Source of the DNA: Acidobacteria subdivision 2 bacterium RH1 MAG20
GTDB taxonomy: Bacteria; Acidobacteriota; Terriglobia; Terriglobales; Acidobacteriaceae
Reading direction: 5' to 3'
Assembly: GCA_002197545.1 (NCBI GenBank)
Contig: NFUO01000066.1
Span: 62,001-126,000, forward strand
DNA length: 64,000 nucleotides
Positions within the stretch are counted from its first letter, which is position 1, and every line of letters starts with the position of its first letter. Position numbers and translations under genes: made by a program. Below are positions 52,050 through 60,932 of the stretch, one piece after another. A model generated the notes under the pieces. The model was not told the origin of the DNA, made no database searches, and saw only the letters and a list, made by a program, of their open reading frames with translations.

Positions 52050-53231
52050 ATGGGTTTTTCTTCACGGTTTCGGATCATGTCGGGGGCGTTGCTGGGTGTG
52101 GCGCTGGCGGGTGGATTGGGTTCGGTCCTTTATGGACAGGCGGCAAAGACGATGCTGGTGGAGCCTCCCGTTCCTCTGCTGCCGTCGAGCTTTGGGGCGT
52201 GGCAACGTGCGGGAGAAGCTCCTGCCTGCAAAGATTGTTTTCAGCCTGAGGGACAGGCGGCAGATGTCTTAAAAGAAGATGGACTCAACCGTGGCGATAC
52301 GATCACTTATCAGCGGAAGAAGGGCACGGGAACGCTGGATGTGACGGCGTTTCAGTTTGGCGATGCGACGGGAGCGGTGAGCGCGTTTACTTATCTGCGC
52401 AAGCCGGGTTCGCGGCTGGTTCTATCGGGAAACGGGAAGGTTGGCTCGGAGATGGCATCTTCGGGCGCGGGAGACTTTATCTTTCGCAGCGGTGTCACCG
52501 TGGTCATAGCGGACGTGAGCAGGGCGGGTGCTTCTGTGGTGAACGATCTGCGTTTGTTGGAGACGACACTGCCGAAGATCGGTGGTACGAAGGCGCAATC
52601 TCCGCTGCTGCCGACGCTGCTGCCCGCGAAGGGGTTGGAGGCGGAGACGGTGCGGTATGCGCTGGGACCTGCGGGTTATCAGGCGATGGGTGGCGTGTTG
52701 CCTGCGGAGATCATTGGCTTTGATAAGAGCGCCGAGGTGGTGATGGCGAAGTATGAGGGTCGCGGCATGTTGACGCTGCTGCTCTATCCGACGCCGCAGA
52801 TTGCAGGGAACCACGGACGGGCGATCGAGGCCGAGATGAATCGCCAGGGCGCGGCAGCGGGAACGGTAAAGCTCCGGCGCGAAGGGCCGCTGGTGGCGAT
52901 GACGACGGGAGCATGGAGTCCCGACGCGGCGCAGAAGATGGTTGAAGATGCCCATCTACACGTTGTGATGACGTGGAACAAGACTCCGCCGCTGGACTTT
53001 AGAACAGAAGTACACAAGACGGTGAGCCTGCTGACCAGCATTGCCATCTTTTCGGGCTTGCTGGCGCTGGCGGCGGTGATACTGGGGTTGTTTCTTGGGT
53101 TTGGAAGGGCGGCAATTCGTGTGCTGCAGGGAAAGCCAGCGGCGACGGAACCGGAGTTTTTACGGATTGACCTGAGCGGACAATTCGCAAAGATTCATCT
53201 GGAAGCGCAGGAACCTGAACCAAAAGTGTAA
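52050..53231 (+). CDS. Exported DUF6599-like protein
   Basis: A 393-residue protein with an N-terminal hydrophobic leader (MSGALLGVALAGGLGSVLYGQ), a soluble region (about 40-320) with repeated beta-rich segments (TLDVTAFQFGDATGAVSAFTYL, GRGMLTLLLYPTPQIAGNHG), a membrane helix near 325-352 and a short cytoplasmic tail. It resembles DUF6599 proteins known from Acidobacteriota, whose role is unknown. It follows the amidase by 45 bases on the same strand and may act in the envelope. Confidence 0.75.
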   Translation: MGFSSRFRIMSGALLGVALAGGLGSVLYGQAAKTMLVEPPVPLLPSSFGAWQRAGEAPACKDCFQPEGQAADVLKEDGLNRGDTITYQRKKGTGTLDVTAFQFGDATGAVSAFTYLRKPGSRLVLSGNGKVGSEMASSGAGDFIFRSGVTVVIADVSRAGASVVNDLRLLETTLPKIGGTKAQSPLLPTLLPAKGLEAETVRYALGPAGYQAMGGVLPAEIIGFDKSAEVVMAKYEGRGMLTLLLYPTPQIAGNHGRAIEAEMNRQGAAAGTVKLRREGPLVAMTTGAWSPDAAQKMVEDAHLHVVMTWNKTPPLDFRTEVHKTVSLLTSIAIFSGLLALAAVILGLFLGFGRAAIRVLQGKPAATEPEFLRIDLSGQFAKIHLEAQEPEPKV

Positions 53232-53408
53232 TTTGGCTGCACCGGAGATGGTGCAGGTCGGGAGCTAAACGGCTGATTTGATAGTGGTTCAGTAATCAGT
53301 CGTATCATGTATGGCGAATATAAGGCGAATACATAGACCGCTGTTGTATGAGAAGTAACCCCCGTAACTAACTCCTAAATAACGACTTATCGTGCGACTG
53401 TTTAAGCC

Positions 53409-53437
53409 TTGACACCTGATTTTGGCAAACTTAGTAT
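53409..53437 (+). promoter_or_regulatory. Promoter of the small leader/RNA upstream of the GH2 gene
   Basis: TTGACA (53409-53414), 17 bases, TAGTAT (53432-53437). The expected start is near 53444. The stretch 53232-53408 before it has no gene; it holds a short direct repeat GGCGAATA at 53313-53320 and 53324-53331. Confidence 0.6.
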
Positions 53438-53443
53438 TTCGCC

Positions 53444-53530
53444 AGAAAGTTCTGATGGCTTTGCCTCCGTTGGAACTATTCTCCCTAAAGAAGAGGCCAC
53501 CCTGTTGCCGGGTGGCCTCTTTGTTTCTTT
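53444..53530 (+). ncRNA. Candidate small RNA or attenuated leader, about 87 bases
   Basis: The region runs from the promoter above to a strong terminator. It can fold CAGAA-ag-TTCTG (53443-53454), and GCCTC at 53463-53467 can pair with GAGGC at 53493-53497, which is part of the terminator's left arm. That competing pair would act as an antiterminator. Read-through would enter the GH2 gene at 53715. No known RNA family is recognised. Confidence 0.45.
53492..53530 (+). terminator. Rho-independent terminator 5' of the GH2 gene
   Basis: AGAGGCCACCC (53492-53502) and GGGTGGCCTCT (53510-53520), 11-base perfect stem, seven-base loop, then TTGTTTCTTT. The DUF6599-like gene ends 260 bases earlier, so this may end that transcript or the small RNA proposed here. 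Confidence 0.88.
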
Positions 53531-53714
53531 GAAACATTTCCAGTGCAGAAGATCTTGGTTAGGAAAGGTCGTTTGCAAAATTGCGACTGCCGATCGCGGA
53601 ACTCTGTTGCAAAGAGCGAGATGCTGAGACCATGTAAAGTTTTCCTAGTGCTTTTATGTTCATGAGTTTAGACATAAGAAGATTTTGGAAACAATCTGTC
53701 GAGGACAAATCAAA

Positions 53715-56396
53715 TTGAAGATACGAGTGCAACGCTCAATGTTGTCCTACATGATTGCCGGAGTTTTAGGTTTGCTGAGCGTTCTTCCTTCTGTTGCAAG
53801 TTCTGTGCTGCCGGCGCCGGTTGTGGTCTCCTCGGGTTGGCAACTGCAGGACGCGGCCAAAGTATCTGAAACTGGAGATGCCGTCTCGCTGCCGAGTTTT
53901 AAATCTGAAGGCTGGTACACGGCTACTGTGCCGGGCACCGTGCTCACAAGTCTGGTGAATGATGGTGTCTATCCCGAGCCGCTCTACGGAGAGAACAATC
54001 GCCCCGACAGAATTCCTGAGAGCCTGTGCCGCACACCTTACTGGTATCGGGTCGCCTTCACTGTTCCGAAGTCGTACTCGCACAAGTTGATCTGGCTCAA
54101 CTTCGATGGCATCAACTATGCCGCGGAGGTATGGGTGAATGGCAAGCAGGTTGGCATCATCAAGGGAGCCTTCATCCGGGGAACATTTGATATCTCGTCG
54201 CTAGTCAAGCCAGGCAAGAAGGCTGTTCTGGCTGTGCTGATTACTCCTCAGCCGCATCCCGGAGTGCCGCATGAACATACGATTCGGAACGGCATGGGCC
54301 TGAACGGTGGCATCACCGCCATCGATGGGCCGACATTTCTCTCTACGATTGGCTGGGACTGGATGCCTGCCATTCGTGATCGCGACACCGGCATCTGGCA
54401 GAAGGTCTATCTCTCTGCGAGTGGTCCGGTGGTCGTCAAGAATCCTCTGATAGAGACTGATCTGCCGCTGCCGAAGACAGATACCGCGGACATCTCCATT
54501 CGGGCGACTGTCGAGAACGTGACCGACAAACCCCAAAAGGGCGCGCTAAAGGGTAGCTTCGGAGGCATCAGCCTTGAGCAGGATGTAGAGCTTGCGCCTC
54601 ACAGTTCAACGGTGGTTTCGCTTCCGGCTCAGCGCGTCGATCATCCAAAACTGTGGTGGCCGAACGGCTATGGGCCGCAGAATCTTTACACGCTGCACCT
54701 TAGTTTTGTCGTCAAGAAGAAGATCTCCGATACCAGCGATACCACCTTCGGCATCCGCAAGATCACCTACTCCGTTCCCGATTCGGAGAACCTCACGGTC
54801 TCGGTCAATGGCGTCCGCATCTTTATTCGGGGTGGTGACTGGGGTTTGGATGAGGCGATGAAGCGCAACCCGCGTGAGCGGTTGGAAGCGCAGATCCGCA
54901 TGCATCAGATTGCCAACCTCAACTTGATTCGTAACTGGGTTGGGCAGAGCACGAATGAAGACTTCTACAAGCTGTGCGACAAATACGGCTTGTTGATCTG
55001 GGATGAGTTTTTTCAGCCGAACCCCAGCGATGGTCCGAATCCTACCGATCTGGTTACTTATATGGCCAATGTCCGCGACAAGATCCTCCGTTTTCGCAAC
55101 CATCCATCGATTGCGATCTGGTGTGCACGTAACGAAGGCTATCCGCCGAAAGAGATCGACGATCAGTTGCGTCCGATGATGGCCGAACTTGATCCCACGC
55201 GGCTGTATCAACCCAGCTCCACCGCCGGGCATGGAGTCTTTTCGAGTGGCCCTTATCATTGGAGGACACCGCGCGAATTTTATGCCTTCAAGCATGCCTT
55301 CAAGACCGAGATCGGCAGCGTCTCGATTCCGACGCTGGAGTCGATCCACGGCATGATGCCGCAGAAGGACTGGGAGATCATCAACGATGATTGGGCAGAG
55401 CATGATTTTGCCAGAGGCGCATCGGGCGGAGATACCTACCGAGATGTCATCGAGGCGCGCTATGGAAAGCTGGCGAACCTTGCCGATTTCGTTCGGAAAG
55501 CCCAGCTTGCCAACTACGAGGCGTTTCGCGCCATGTATGAAGGACGCAATGCCAAGCTCTTTAATCCCAGCACGGCCATCATTACCTGGATGAGCAATCC
55601 TGCGCAGCCCAGCTTTGTGTGGCAGCTTTATCATCATGACCTTGAACCGAACTCGTCTCTCTTTGCGGTGCAGAAGGCGGGCGAACTGGTCCATATTCAG
55701 TTGAATGAGAGCAATGGCGACGTGCAGGTCATCAATAATCTCCCCACGCCGTTGACAAATGCTACCGCGCACGTCTCGATCTATAACCTCGACGGCTCCA
55801 TTCCGTATCAGCACGACTTTAATGTGACCGCCGCGCCAAGTGTTGCCACCAGTCTGGGTGTGGTGGAGTGGCCCGCGAATCTCGCGAATCTATCGTCGGT
55901 CTACTTCGTCAAGCTGGAACTGCATGATGCGTCGGGGAAGCTGCTCTCCGACAACTTTTACTGGCGCGCACTGCCTGCTCATCAGGACGACCTGACAGCC
56001 CTCAACCAGTTGCCGACGGTTACGCTCGATGCGAAGATCGAGCGGCACGACGCCGATGGCAAGTGCCTGTTGTCGGTCACGCTGCACAATCCCGGCGCTC
56101 AGGTGGCGCTGATGGCGCATCTGCAACTGCGCCGTCAAGGTTCGGGAGAGCGTGTGTTGCCGGTCTATTACACCGGAAACTACGTCTCGCTGGTGCCCAA
56201 TGAGACGAAGACCATTTCGATTGAGGCGAGTGAGGCGGACCTCAAGGGAGAGGTGCCGCTGGTTGTCGTCGATGGATGGAACGTTGGCGTGGTTCCTTCC
56301 TCATCGCCTGCCGCTGCCATCGGGTTGAATGTGGATGCTCAGGTCAGCCACTGGCCGGTAACCGGATTGCCGATGTACGTTCCGCCGACGCAGTAA
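53715..56396 (+). CDS. Exported GH2 glycoside hydrolase (beta-mannosidase/exo-glucosaminidase-like)
   Basis: An 893-residue GH2 enzyme. I start at TTG 53715, with GAGGA at 53701-53705, giving a signal peptide with a basic start (KIRVQRSMLSYMIAGVLGLL). A sugar-binding jelly roll (about 40-190, TPYWYRVAFTVP, WLNFDGINYAAEVWVNG), an immunoglobulin-like domain and a TIM barrel follow; the acid/base is Glu474 in CARNEGYP and the likely nucleophile Glu532 in FKTEIGS. Two more beta domains complete it. Layout resembles exo-beta-glucosaminidases and beta-mannosidases. No transporter is adjacent. Substrate open. Confidence 0.9.
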   Translation: MKIRVQRSMLSYMIAGVLGLLSVLPSVASSVLPAPVVVSSGWQLQDAAKVSETGDAVSLPSFKSEGWYTATVPGTVLTSLVNDGVYPEPLYGENNRPDRIPESLCRTPYWYRVAFTVPKSYSHKLIWLNFDGINYAAEVWVNGKQVGIIKGAFIRGTFDISSLVKPGKKAVLAVLITPQPHPGVPHEHTIRNGMGLNGGITAIDGPTFLSTIGWDWMPAIRDRDTGIWQKVYLSASGPVVVKNPLIETDLPLPKTDTADISIRATVENVTDKPQKGALKGSFGGISLEQDVELAPHSSTVVSLPAQRVDHPKLWWPNGYGPQNLYTLHLSFVVKKKISDTSDTTFGIRKITYSVPDSENLTVSVNGVRIFIRGGDWGLDEAMKRNPRERLEAQIRMHQIANLNLIRNWVGQSTNEDFYKLCDKYGLLIWDEFFQPNPSDGPNPTDLVTYMANVRDKILRFRNHPSIAIWCARNEGYPPKEIDDQLRPMMAELDPTRLYQPSSTAGHGVFSSGPYHWRTPREFYAFKHAFKTEIGSVSIPTLESIHGMMPQKDWEIINDDWAEHDFARGASGGDTYRDVIEARYGKLANLADFVRKAQLANYEAFRAMYEGRNAKLFNPSTAIITWMSNPAQPSFVWQLYHHDLEPNSSLFAVQKAGELVHIQLNESNGDVQVINNLPTPLTNATAHVSIYNLDGSIPYQHDFNVTAAPSVATSLGVVEWPANLANLSSVYFVKLELHDASGKLLSDNFYWRALPAHQDDLTALNQLPTVTLDAKIERHDADGKCLLSVTLHNPGAQVALMAHLQLRRQGSGERVLPVYYTGNYVSLVPNETKTISIEASEADLKGEVPLVVVDGWNVGVVPSSSPAAAIGLNVDAQVSHWPVTGLPMYVPPTQ

Positions 56397-56540
56397 ATAA
56401 AGTTTGTTGGCGTCCGAAAGAGTTGCCGACCACGCGGCCCTGACCTCATTTCTAGGCTGTGCAGGCGGCTGTTTCGCCGTATTTCGGTGGTCCCCCCCTC
56501 CCCCTACTTAAGTCCTAAAGTCTTCGAAACAAATTGCTTA

Positions 56541-56605
56541 AGTCTGGACCTCGGTACAGACTCAGTGCCAAATGAAAAGCCCGGCGTGAGCCGGGCTTTG
56601 ATCTT
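56541..56605 (+). terminator. Hairpin plus terminator downstream of the GH2 gene
   Basis: AGTCTG (56541-56546) pairs with CAGACT (56557-56562). Next, AAAGCCCGGC (56576-56585) and GCCGGGCTTT (56590-56599) form a 10-base stem with a GTGA loop, followed by GATCTTTCC. In the stretch 56397-56765 I see no gene; it also has a C-run (CCCCCCTCCCCC near 56492) and CTTAAGTC twice, which suggests a dispersed intergenic repeat. Confidence 0.7.
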
Positions 56606-56765
56606 TCCTCTGTTTTCATTTTATCAGGGGTGTCAATGGGCCAGATGGATTCAAAGAGCGGAAAGGCCCTGTTGGCAACAAGTGAGATTTACTTCCGATT
56701 ACCCGTCATCTAAGTGAACTAACAAATATGTGTCCGTATGCAATAGGCACTGGTACATTTCTGTG

Positions 56766-57803
56766 ATGGAAACATGGATACGTAGAGCTTGCCGCCAGAG
56801 AGCGTGGCGAACGGTTATCGCATGGACCATGCTCACCGGGGCCGTGATCGCAGGAAATGTCTTTGCAGCTAACTACTGGCGGAATTTCAGCACAGGCCCA
56901 TATCCCCTATCGGTCGTCGAGCTTGCGGCTAGTATCCCCGGTCAGTCGAAACAGGAGTTTGTCTCCATAACGGGAGAAAAGGTCGTCGATTCGGGAGTGC
57001 AGGAGATAACAACCGAATCGCGAGACGGGGTGAAGGGGACGCCGCAGCCGACAGCCAACTATTACGTACTGGTTGTCGGTGGCCGCCTTCTCGTTGTCAA
57101 AGCAAAAGAAGAACCGCCCTTGCATGTGGAAGGCAAGTTGTATTCGTCAGCCAGTATCGTTCCAACTATCCTTCCGGAGGCCTCAGACGAAATGCTCAGA
57201 GAGAAATTTTTGCCGGTCATGCTAGATACGACAGAGAATTATCGTGCTGGCGGATACATCGCCATCGCCGCGATGCTGTTCTTCTGTTTTCTGTTATGGA
57301 AAATCGCCTTGCCTGCATGGAGATACACGAGAGACATCACTCTGCATCCTGTCGTGCAACGTGTCGAAAGCTGGCCCGATGCGCTAGAAGTAACAGTCCT
57401 TTCAGAACGCGAACTCCACATGAAACCAGCATTCAAGAGCGACGGTATCTTGATAACCGATACATTCGCGATTCGAAATCAATTTTTCAGATTCAACATC
57501 TTGCCTCTCTCGCATCTAGTGTGGGCTTATAGAAGTGAGACACAACGCTATGTGTACTTCATCCCCACCGGAAAGACTATGCGGGCGGTGTTGATTTTCT
57601 ATGGGGGCGATGTTTCTCTTCAAGGTAAGCTGGACCGCGTGAATGAGCTAATACTTTACGCTTCATCACGAGCGCCCTGGGCGATCGTAGGACACACGCC
57701 GGAGCTTTCAACTCTATGGCACAAGGACACTACCGCCTTCGTCGCTGGGGTAGAGGAGCGTCGTCGAAATTTTGAATTACAGGGTTCGAGGGTAACTGAA
57801 TGA
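56766..57803 (+). CDS. Membrane protein, DUF6709-like
   Basis: A 345-residue protein with a membrane helix at about 15-40, an extracytoplasmic domain (about 45-155), a second helix near 165-190 and a cytoplasmic domain with a beta-rich part (LITDTFAIRNQFFRFNILPLSHLVWAYRSET) that recalls the DUF6709 family of bacterial membrane proteins. No enzymatic motif. ATG 56766 was chosen; the frame opens at 56730. The next gene begins within its last codons (ATGA overlap at 57800-57803), so the pair is translated together. Confidence 0.7.
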   Translation: METWIRRACRQRAWRTVIAWTMLTGAVIAGNVFAANYWRNFSTGPYPLSVVELAASIPGQSKQEFVSITGEKVVDSGVQEITTESRDGVKGTPQPTANYYVLVVGGRLLVVKAKEEPPLHVEGKLYSSASIVPTILPEASDEMLREKFLPVMLDTTENYRAGGYIAIAAMLFFCFLLWKIALPAWRYTRDITLHPVVQRVESWPDALEVTVLSERELHMKPAFKSDGILITDTFAIRNQFFRFNILPLSHLVWAYRSETQRYVYFIPTGKTMRAVLIFYGGDVSLQGKLDRVNELILYASSRAPWAIVGHTPELSTLWHKDTTAFVAGVEERRRNFELQGSRVTE

Positions 57804-58090
57804 TTGTCTGGTCGGGTTTTGGCATTCTCGCTGGCTTGCTGCCGGTTTTAGGCTATTTAGTTGTAGCTGGTCTGGTTCAAGCCGCTGCTGGAGCTAACTA
57901 TATAAATCATCATTCTTGGCCCGGCGCTCTCGGAACACTAATGGGTGCAGCTGGAGTGTGGGCGTTATCTGTGAAGCTTTCAGAACCTGAAAGGCACACA
58001 TTCTTTTACATACCTCTGAGATACCTCTCCGTTTTATTCGCTGTTGTAGCAGTGCTTATGTTGCTCATTAAGACAGATTCATCTCTTTGA
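57800..58090 (+). CDS. Small membrane protein, unknown
   Basis: A 96-residue protein with three hydrophobic segments (about 5-28, 43-58 and 70-90). Its ATG overlaps the stop of the preceding gene. No family recognised; translational coupling and like composition suggest it works with the 345-residue neighbour. Confidence 0.65.
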   Translation: MIVWSGFGILAGLLPVLGYLVVAGLVQAAAGANYINHHSWPGALGTLMGAAGVWALSVKLSEPERHTFFYIPLRYLSVLFAVVAVLMLLIKTDSSL

Positions 58091-58429
58091 TTCGTGACAT
58101 CCAAATCTTGCCATTGCACTCCAAACCCAAAATTGTCAGCCAATGGGCAAGTCATTGGCAAATCGAAAGTTGTCCCGAAACGGGGTGCCATCCGGAGACT
58201 CCGTTGTCTCGGTGAGTGCAAAATTGCCTTCGCATAAATTGGGGGATACTGCCTTTCGAGATCGCTGTGGAGAATAAAAGGGTTGTTTTGCTGCTTGATG
58301 CTCCATTTTGGCTGAGAACAATGGGTGGGGTGCGTTCAGCACCCGCTGACCGGAGACCTAACTGAATCGTGTGTGTGTCATCGGGGCCAATGTGTCCAAA
58401 GAGCGAAAAGCCCGTTTTCTCTTACTAAT
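58091..58429. other. Intergenic stretch with small hairpins, no gene
   Basis: Two inverted repeats are visible: GCCAATG (58139-58145) with CATTGGC (58153-58159), and GGGTGC (58328-58333) with GCACCC (58339-58344). Neither has a T run. No reading frame here looks coding. Confidence 0.4.
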
Positions 58430-58469
58430 CCCTATGTAGTATATTCAATAAGAAGTATGCTACATAGGG
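58430..58469. promoter_or_regulatory. Long inverted-repeat operator before the ABC transporter
   Basis: CCCTATGTAG (58430-58439) and CTACATAGGG (58460-58469) are perfect 10-base arms 20 bases apart, with partial symmetry continuing inside. The right arm overlaps the ribosome binding site AGGGG (58466-58470) of the gene at 58477. The layout suits a GntR/YtrA- or PadR-type regulator, none of which is encoded next to it. Confidence 0.6.
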
Positions 58470-58476
58470 GTAGATC

Positions 58477-59250
58477 ATGCTGGAACTCAAGAATGTGTCG
58501 AAGAGCTATCGCAGTATTCCTGCTGTGAGGGATGTAAGCTTCGTTCTGAGAGAGGGCGAGGTGCTGGGGTACCTGGGGCCGAATGGTTCGGGGAAGTCGA
58601 CGACGGTGAAGATGGTGATCGGCATGATTCAGCCGACGAATGGCAAGATCTTTTTTGAGGGAAGGAACATCCATGACGATCTGGCGTCGTATCGGGCACA
58701 GCTTGGGTATGTGCCTGAGGAGGCGCAGGTGTACAACCATCTTTCGGGGCTGGAGTATCTGCAACTGGTGGGACGGTTGCGTGGGATGCAAGAGAAGCTG
58801 ATCGAGCGCAAGGCGCGGGAGCTGCTGCAGCTGATGTCGCTGGAGGCGGCGCAATACTCGGCGCTGTCAGACTATTCGAAGGGGATGAAGCAGCGGGTAT
58901 TGATTGCGGCGGCGCTGCTGCATGATCCGAAGCTGATTGTTTTTGACGAGCCGCTCTCGGGACTGGATGTAGTATCTGCGCGGCTGTTCAAGGACTTGCT
59001 GGCGCTGCTGGCACGCGAGGGAAAGGCAATTCTTTACATCTCGCATGTATTGGAAGTGGTGGAGCGGATATGCGATCGCGTGATTGTGCTGGCAAAGGGC
59101 AGGGTGGTTGCCGATGCGGCGCCGAGCGAACTGACCAAGCTGATGGAGTTGCCGACGCTGGAGAGCGTCTTTGCGCAACTGGTGCAGCAGACGGACACGG
59201 AGCAGGTGGCGCGGGAGATGGTGGACGTCATGAAGGTGCGCCATGGCTGA
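58477..59250 (+). CDS. ABC transporter ATP-binding protein
   Basis: A 257-residue ATPase with Walker A (LGPNGSGKSTT), Q-loop region, signature YSKGMKQRV and Walker B LIVFDEPLSGLD, followed by the H-loop (ISHVLEVVERI). Its class matches export-type or antibiotic-resistance-type ABC-2 ATPases. ATG 58477 has AGGGG six bases upstream, which lies in the operator arm. The stop overlaps the permease start by eight bases. Confidence 0.95.
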   Translation: MLELKNVSKSYRSIPAVRDVSFVLREGEVLGYLGPNGSGKSTTVKMVIGMIQPTNGKIFFEGRNIHDDLASYRAQLGYVPEEAQVYNHLSGLEYLQLVGRLRGMQEKLIERKARELLQLMSLEAAQYSALSDYSKGMKQRVLIAAALLHDPKLIVFDEPLSGLDVVSARLFKDLLALLAREGKAILYISHVLEVVERICDRVIVLAKGRVVADAAPSELTKLMELPTLESVFAQLVQQTDTEQVAREMVDVMKVRHG

Positions 59251-60904
59251 GAGACGCAGTGTGACTCGTATGCTGGTCGACCATTTCTTCCGGCGCTTCT
59301 TCGACAACGACACCATCCAGGTGGAGGGAGATACGCTGACGACGGTGGTGCGCGCTATTTCGATTGTGGCAGTGCCGGGGCCGATGATTGGATTCTTCAT
59401 GCAGAACCAATATCCGCGGAGATCTCTGTGGGGCAGGGTTGAGGACGAGTACCTCTTTGTGCTGATTTCGTTTGCGGTAATGGGAGCGGTATCGATCTTT
59501 GAGTGGGAGATGCTGTTTCCTGACCGGCTGGATTTTTTGATCCTTTCGCCGCTTTCGTTGAAACCGATGCAGATGCTGGCGGCAAAGGCTGCTGCTTTGA
59601 TCGGGTTTCTGACGCTGTTTCTGGTTGGCTGCAATCTCTTTGGAACGTTTATGTTGCCGGCGGTGAGCAAAGGGGACTTCTTCCGCCAGATATATGCGCA
59701 TGGGGCAGCGGTGCTGCTGGCGGGAGTGTTTGCGGCGCTGTTTTTTCTGGCGCTGGGCGGTGTGCTGCTTTGTGTGCTGGATGCGGCGCGGTTTCGCGTG
59801 GCTTCGCCGATCATGCAGATGTTGTCCGTGATGGTGCTGGCATTGCTGATGCTGCATTATGCAAAGTATGGCGATTCGATGCAGGCGTTGCTGTCGGAGC
59901 CTCTGGGGATGGCGCGATGGATGCCGCCTCTTTGGTTTCTGGGCGTGTATGAGCAGCTCCTTCGCGGAGCTGCCGCACCGGCGTTTGCACACGAGATGAC
60001 GCGGTATGCGGTTCGTGGAACAGCGATCGCGGCGGCGATGGTCTTGCTGACCTATCCGATGGCATGGGCGCGGATGCGCAAGATGGCCATCGAAGGAGGC
60101 GGGGGTAGACGACGGCAGCCGTCGCGCTGGGCGGCGCGGCTGGTGCATGGTGTGGTTCGGAGGCCGGGAGAACGCGCAGTGTTTCACTTTATCGGGCAGA
60201 CGATTGCCCGGAACAATCGCTATCAGGTGTATCTGGCGGTGTACTGCGGAACAGGCCTCGCACTGGCTGTGGCGTGCGCGGTGACGTTTCATGCGGTGGG
60301 TGGGAGAATCGAGGCCGCGCTCTCCGACAAGGGCCTGCACGCGATGATGCCTCTGCTGTTGTTCTGGGTGATTGCAGGGTTGCGAACGGCCTTTGCGTTT
60401 CCGCTCAATCTGTCGGCGGGATGGGTCTTTCGCATTACGGGCGTGAATCTCGGGGAGTGTACGGGGGCGGCGCGCAGATGGGTCCTTTTGTGCGCGATGG
60501 GTGTGATGGGCTGCATCTTGGCTGCTTTGCGAGTGGCGGGATGGGATGCGCGGCATCTGCTGGTGCAGGCGGTGTGTGGGCTATGCCTTTGTGTCCTGCT
60601 GACCGATGGGTTCTTCTTCTTTCAACAGAGCGTGCCGTTCAACCGGCCGAGGATGCCGGGGAGGACCAGTTTGCCGCTGATGCTGACGCTGTATGTGGGG
60701 GTGTTTCCGCCGTTTATCTTCTGGGTAATCCATATGGAGATGCAGATGGAGAAGAATCTGATGAAGCTTCTGTTGCTGGGACTCGCAACGGCAGTGATTC
60801 ATGCTGGCCTGGGAGTGCTGCGTAGAGGGTCTGAGGAGATCGAGGAAGAGATGGAGGGCTATGAGGGGGAGTTTCAACTGCTGGGCCTTAGTTTGCGAGG
60901 ATGA
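59243..60904 (+). CDS. ABC transporter permease
   Basis: A 553-residue membrane protein with about ten to twelve helices and no soluble domain of note. It starts at ATG 59243 within the ATPase gene (eight-base overlap) and is the membrane half of the same transporter. It is longer than common ABC-2 permeases and appears to hold two permease-like halves, the second beginning near FHFIGQTIARNNRYQVYLAV at about 313. Substrate unknown; ppc converges downstream. Confidence 0.85.
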   Translation: MAERRSVTRMLVDHFFRRFFDNDTIQVEGDTLTTVVRAISIVAVPGPMIGFFMQNQYPRRSLWGRVEDEYLFVLISFAVMGAVSIFEWEMLFPDRLDFLILSPLSLKPMQMLAAKAAALIGFLTLFLVGCNLFGTFMLPAVSKGDFFRQIYAHGAAVLLAGVFAALFFLALGGVLLCVLDAARFRVASPIMQMLSVMVLALLMLHYAKYGDSMQALLSEPLGMARWMPPLWFLGVYEQLLRGAAAPAFAHEMTRYAVRGTAIAAAMVLLTYPMAWARMRKMAIEGGGGRRRQPSRWAARLVHGVVRRPGERAVFHFIGQTIARNNRYQVYLAVYCGTGLALAVACAVTFHAVGGRIEAALSDKGLHAMMPLLLFWVIAGLRTAFAFPLNLSAGWVFRITGVNLGECTGAARRWVLLCAMGVMGCILAALRVAGWDARHLLVQAVCGLCLCVLLTDGFFFFQQSVPFNRPRMPGRTSLPLMLTLYVGVFPPFIFWVIHMEMQMEKNLMKLLLLGLATAVIHAGLGVLRRGSEEIEEEMEGYEGEFQLLGLSLRG

Positions 60905-60932
60905 AATGTGGAAGCCGACGCCGCTGTGAGGA

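Noticed and set aside
54606..55814. 402-residue minus-strand open frame opposite the GH2 gene
   Set aside because: The GH2 catalytic residues are on the plus strand; the antisense frame has no family features.
59228..60556. 442-residue minus-strand open frame opposite the ABC permease
   Set aside because: Extremely Arg/His/Gln-rich, no domain; shadow of a hydrophobic membrane gene.
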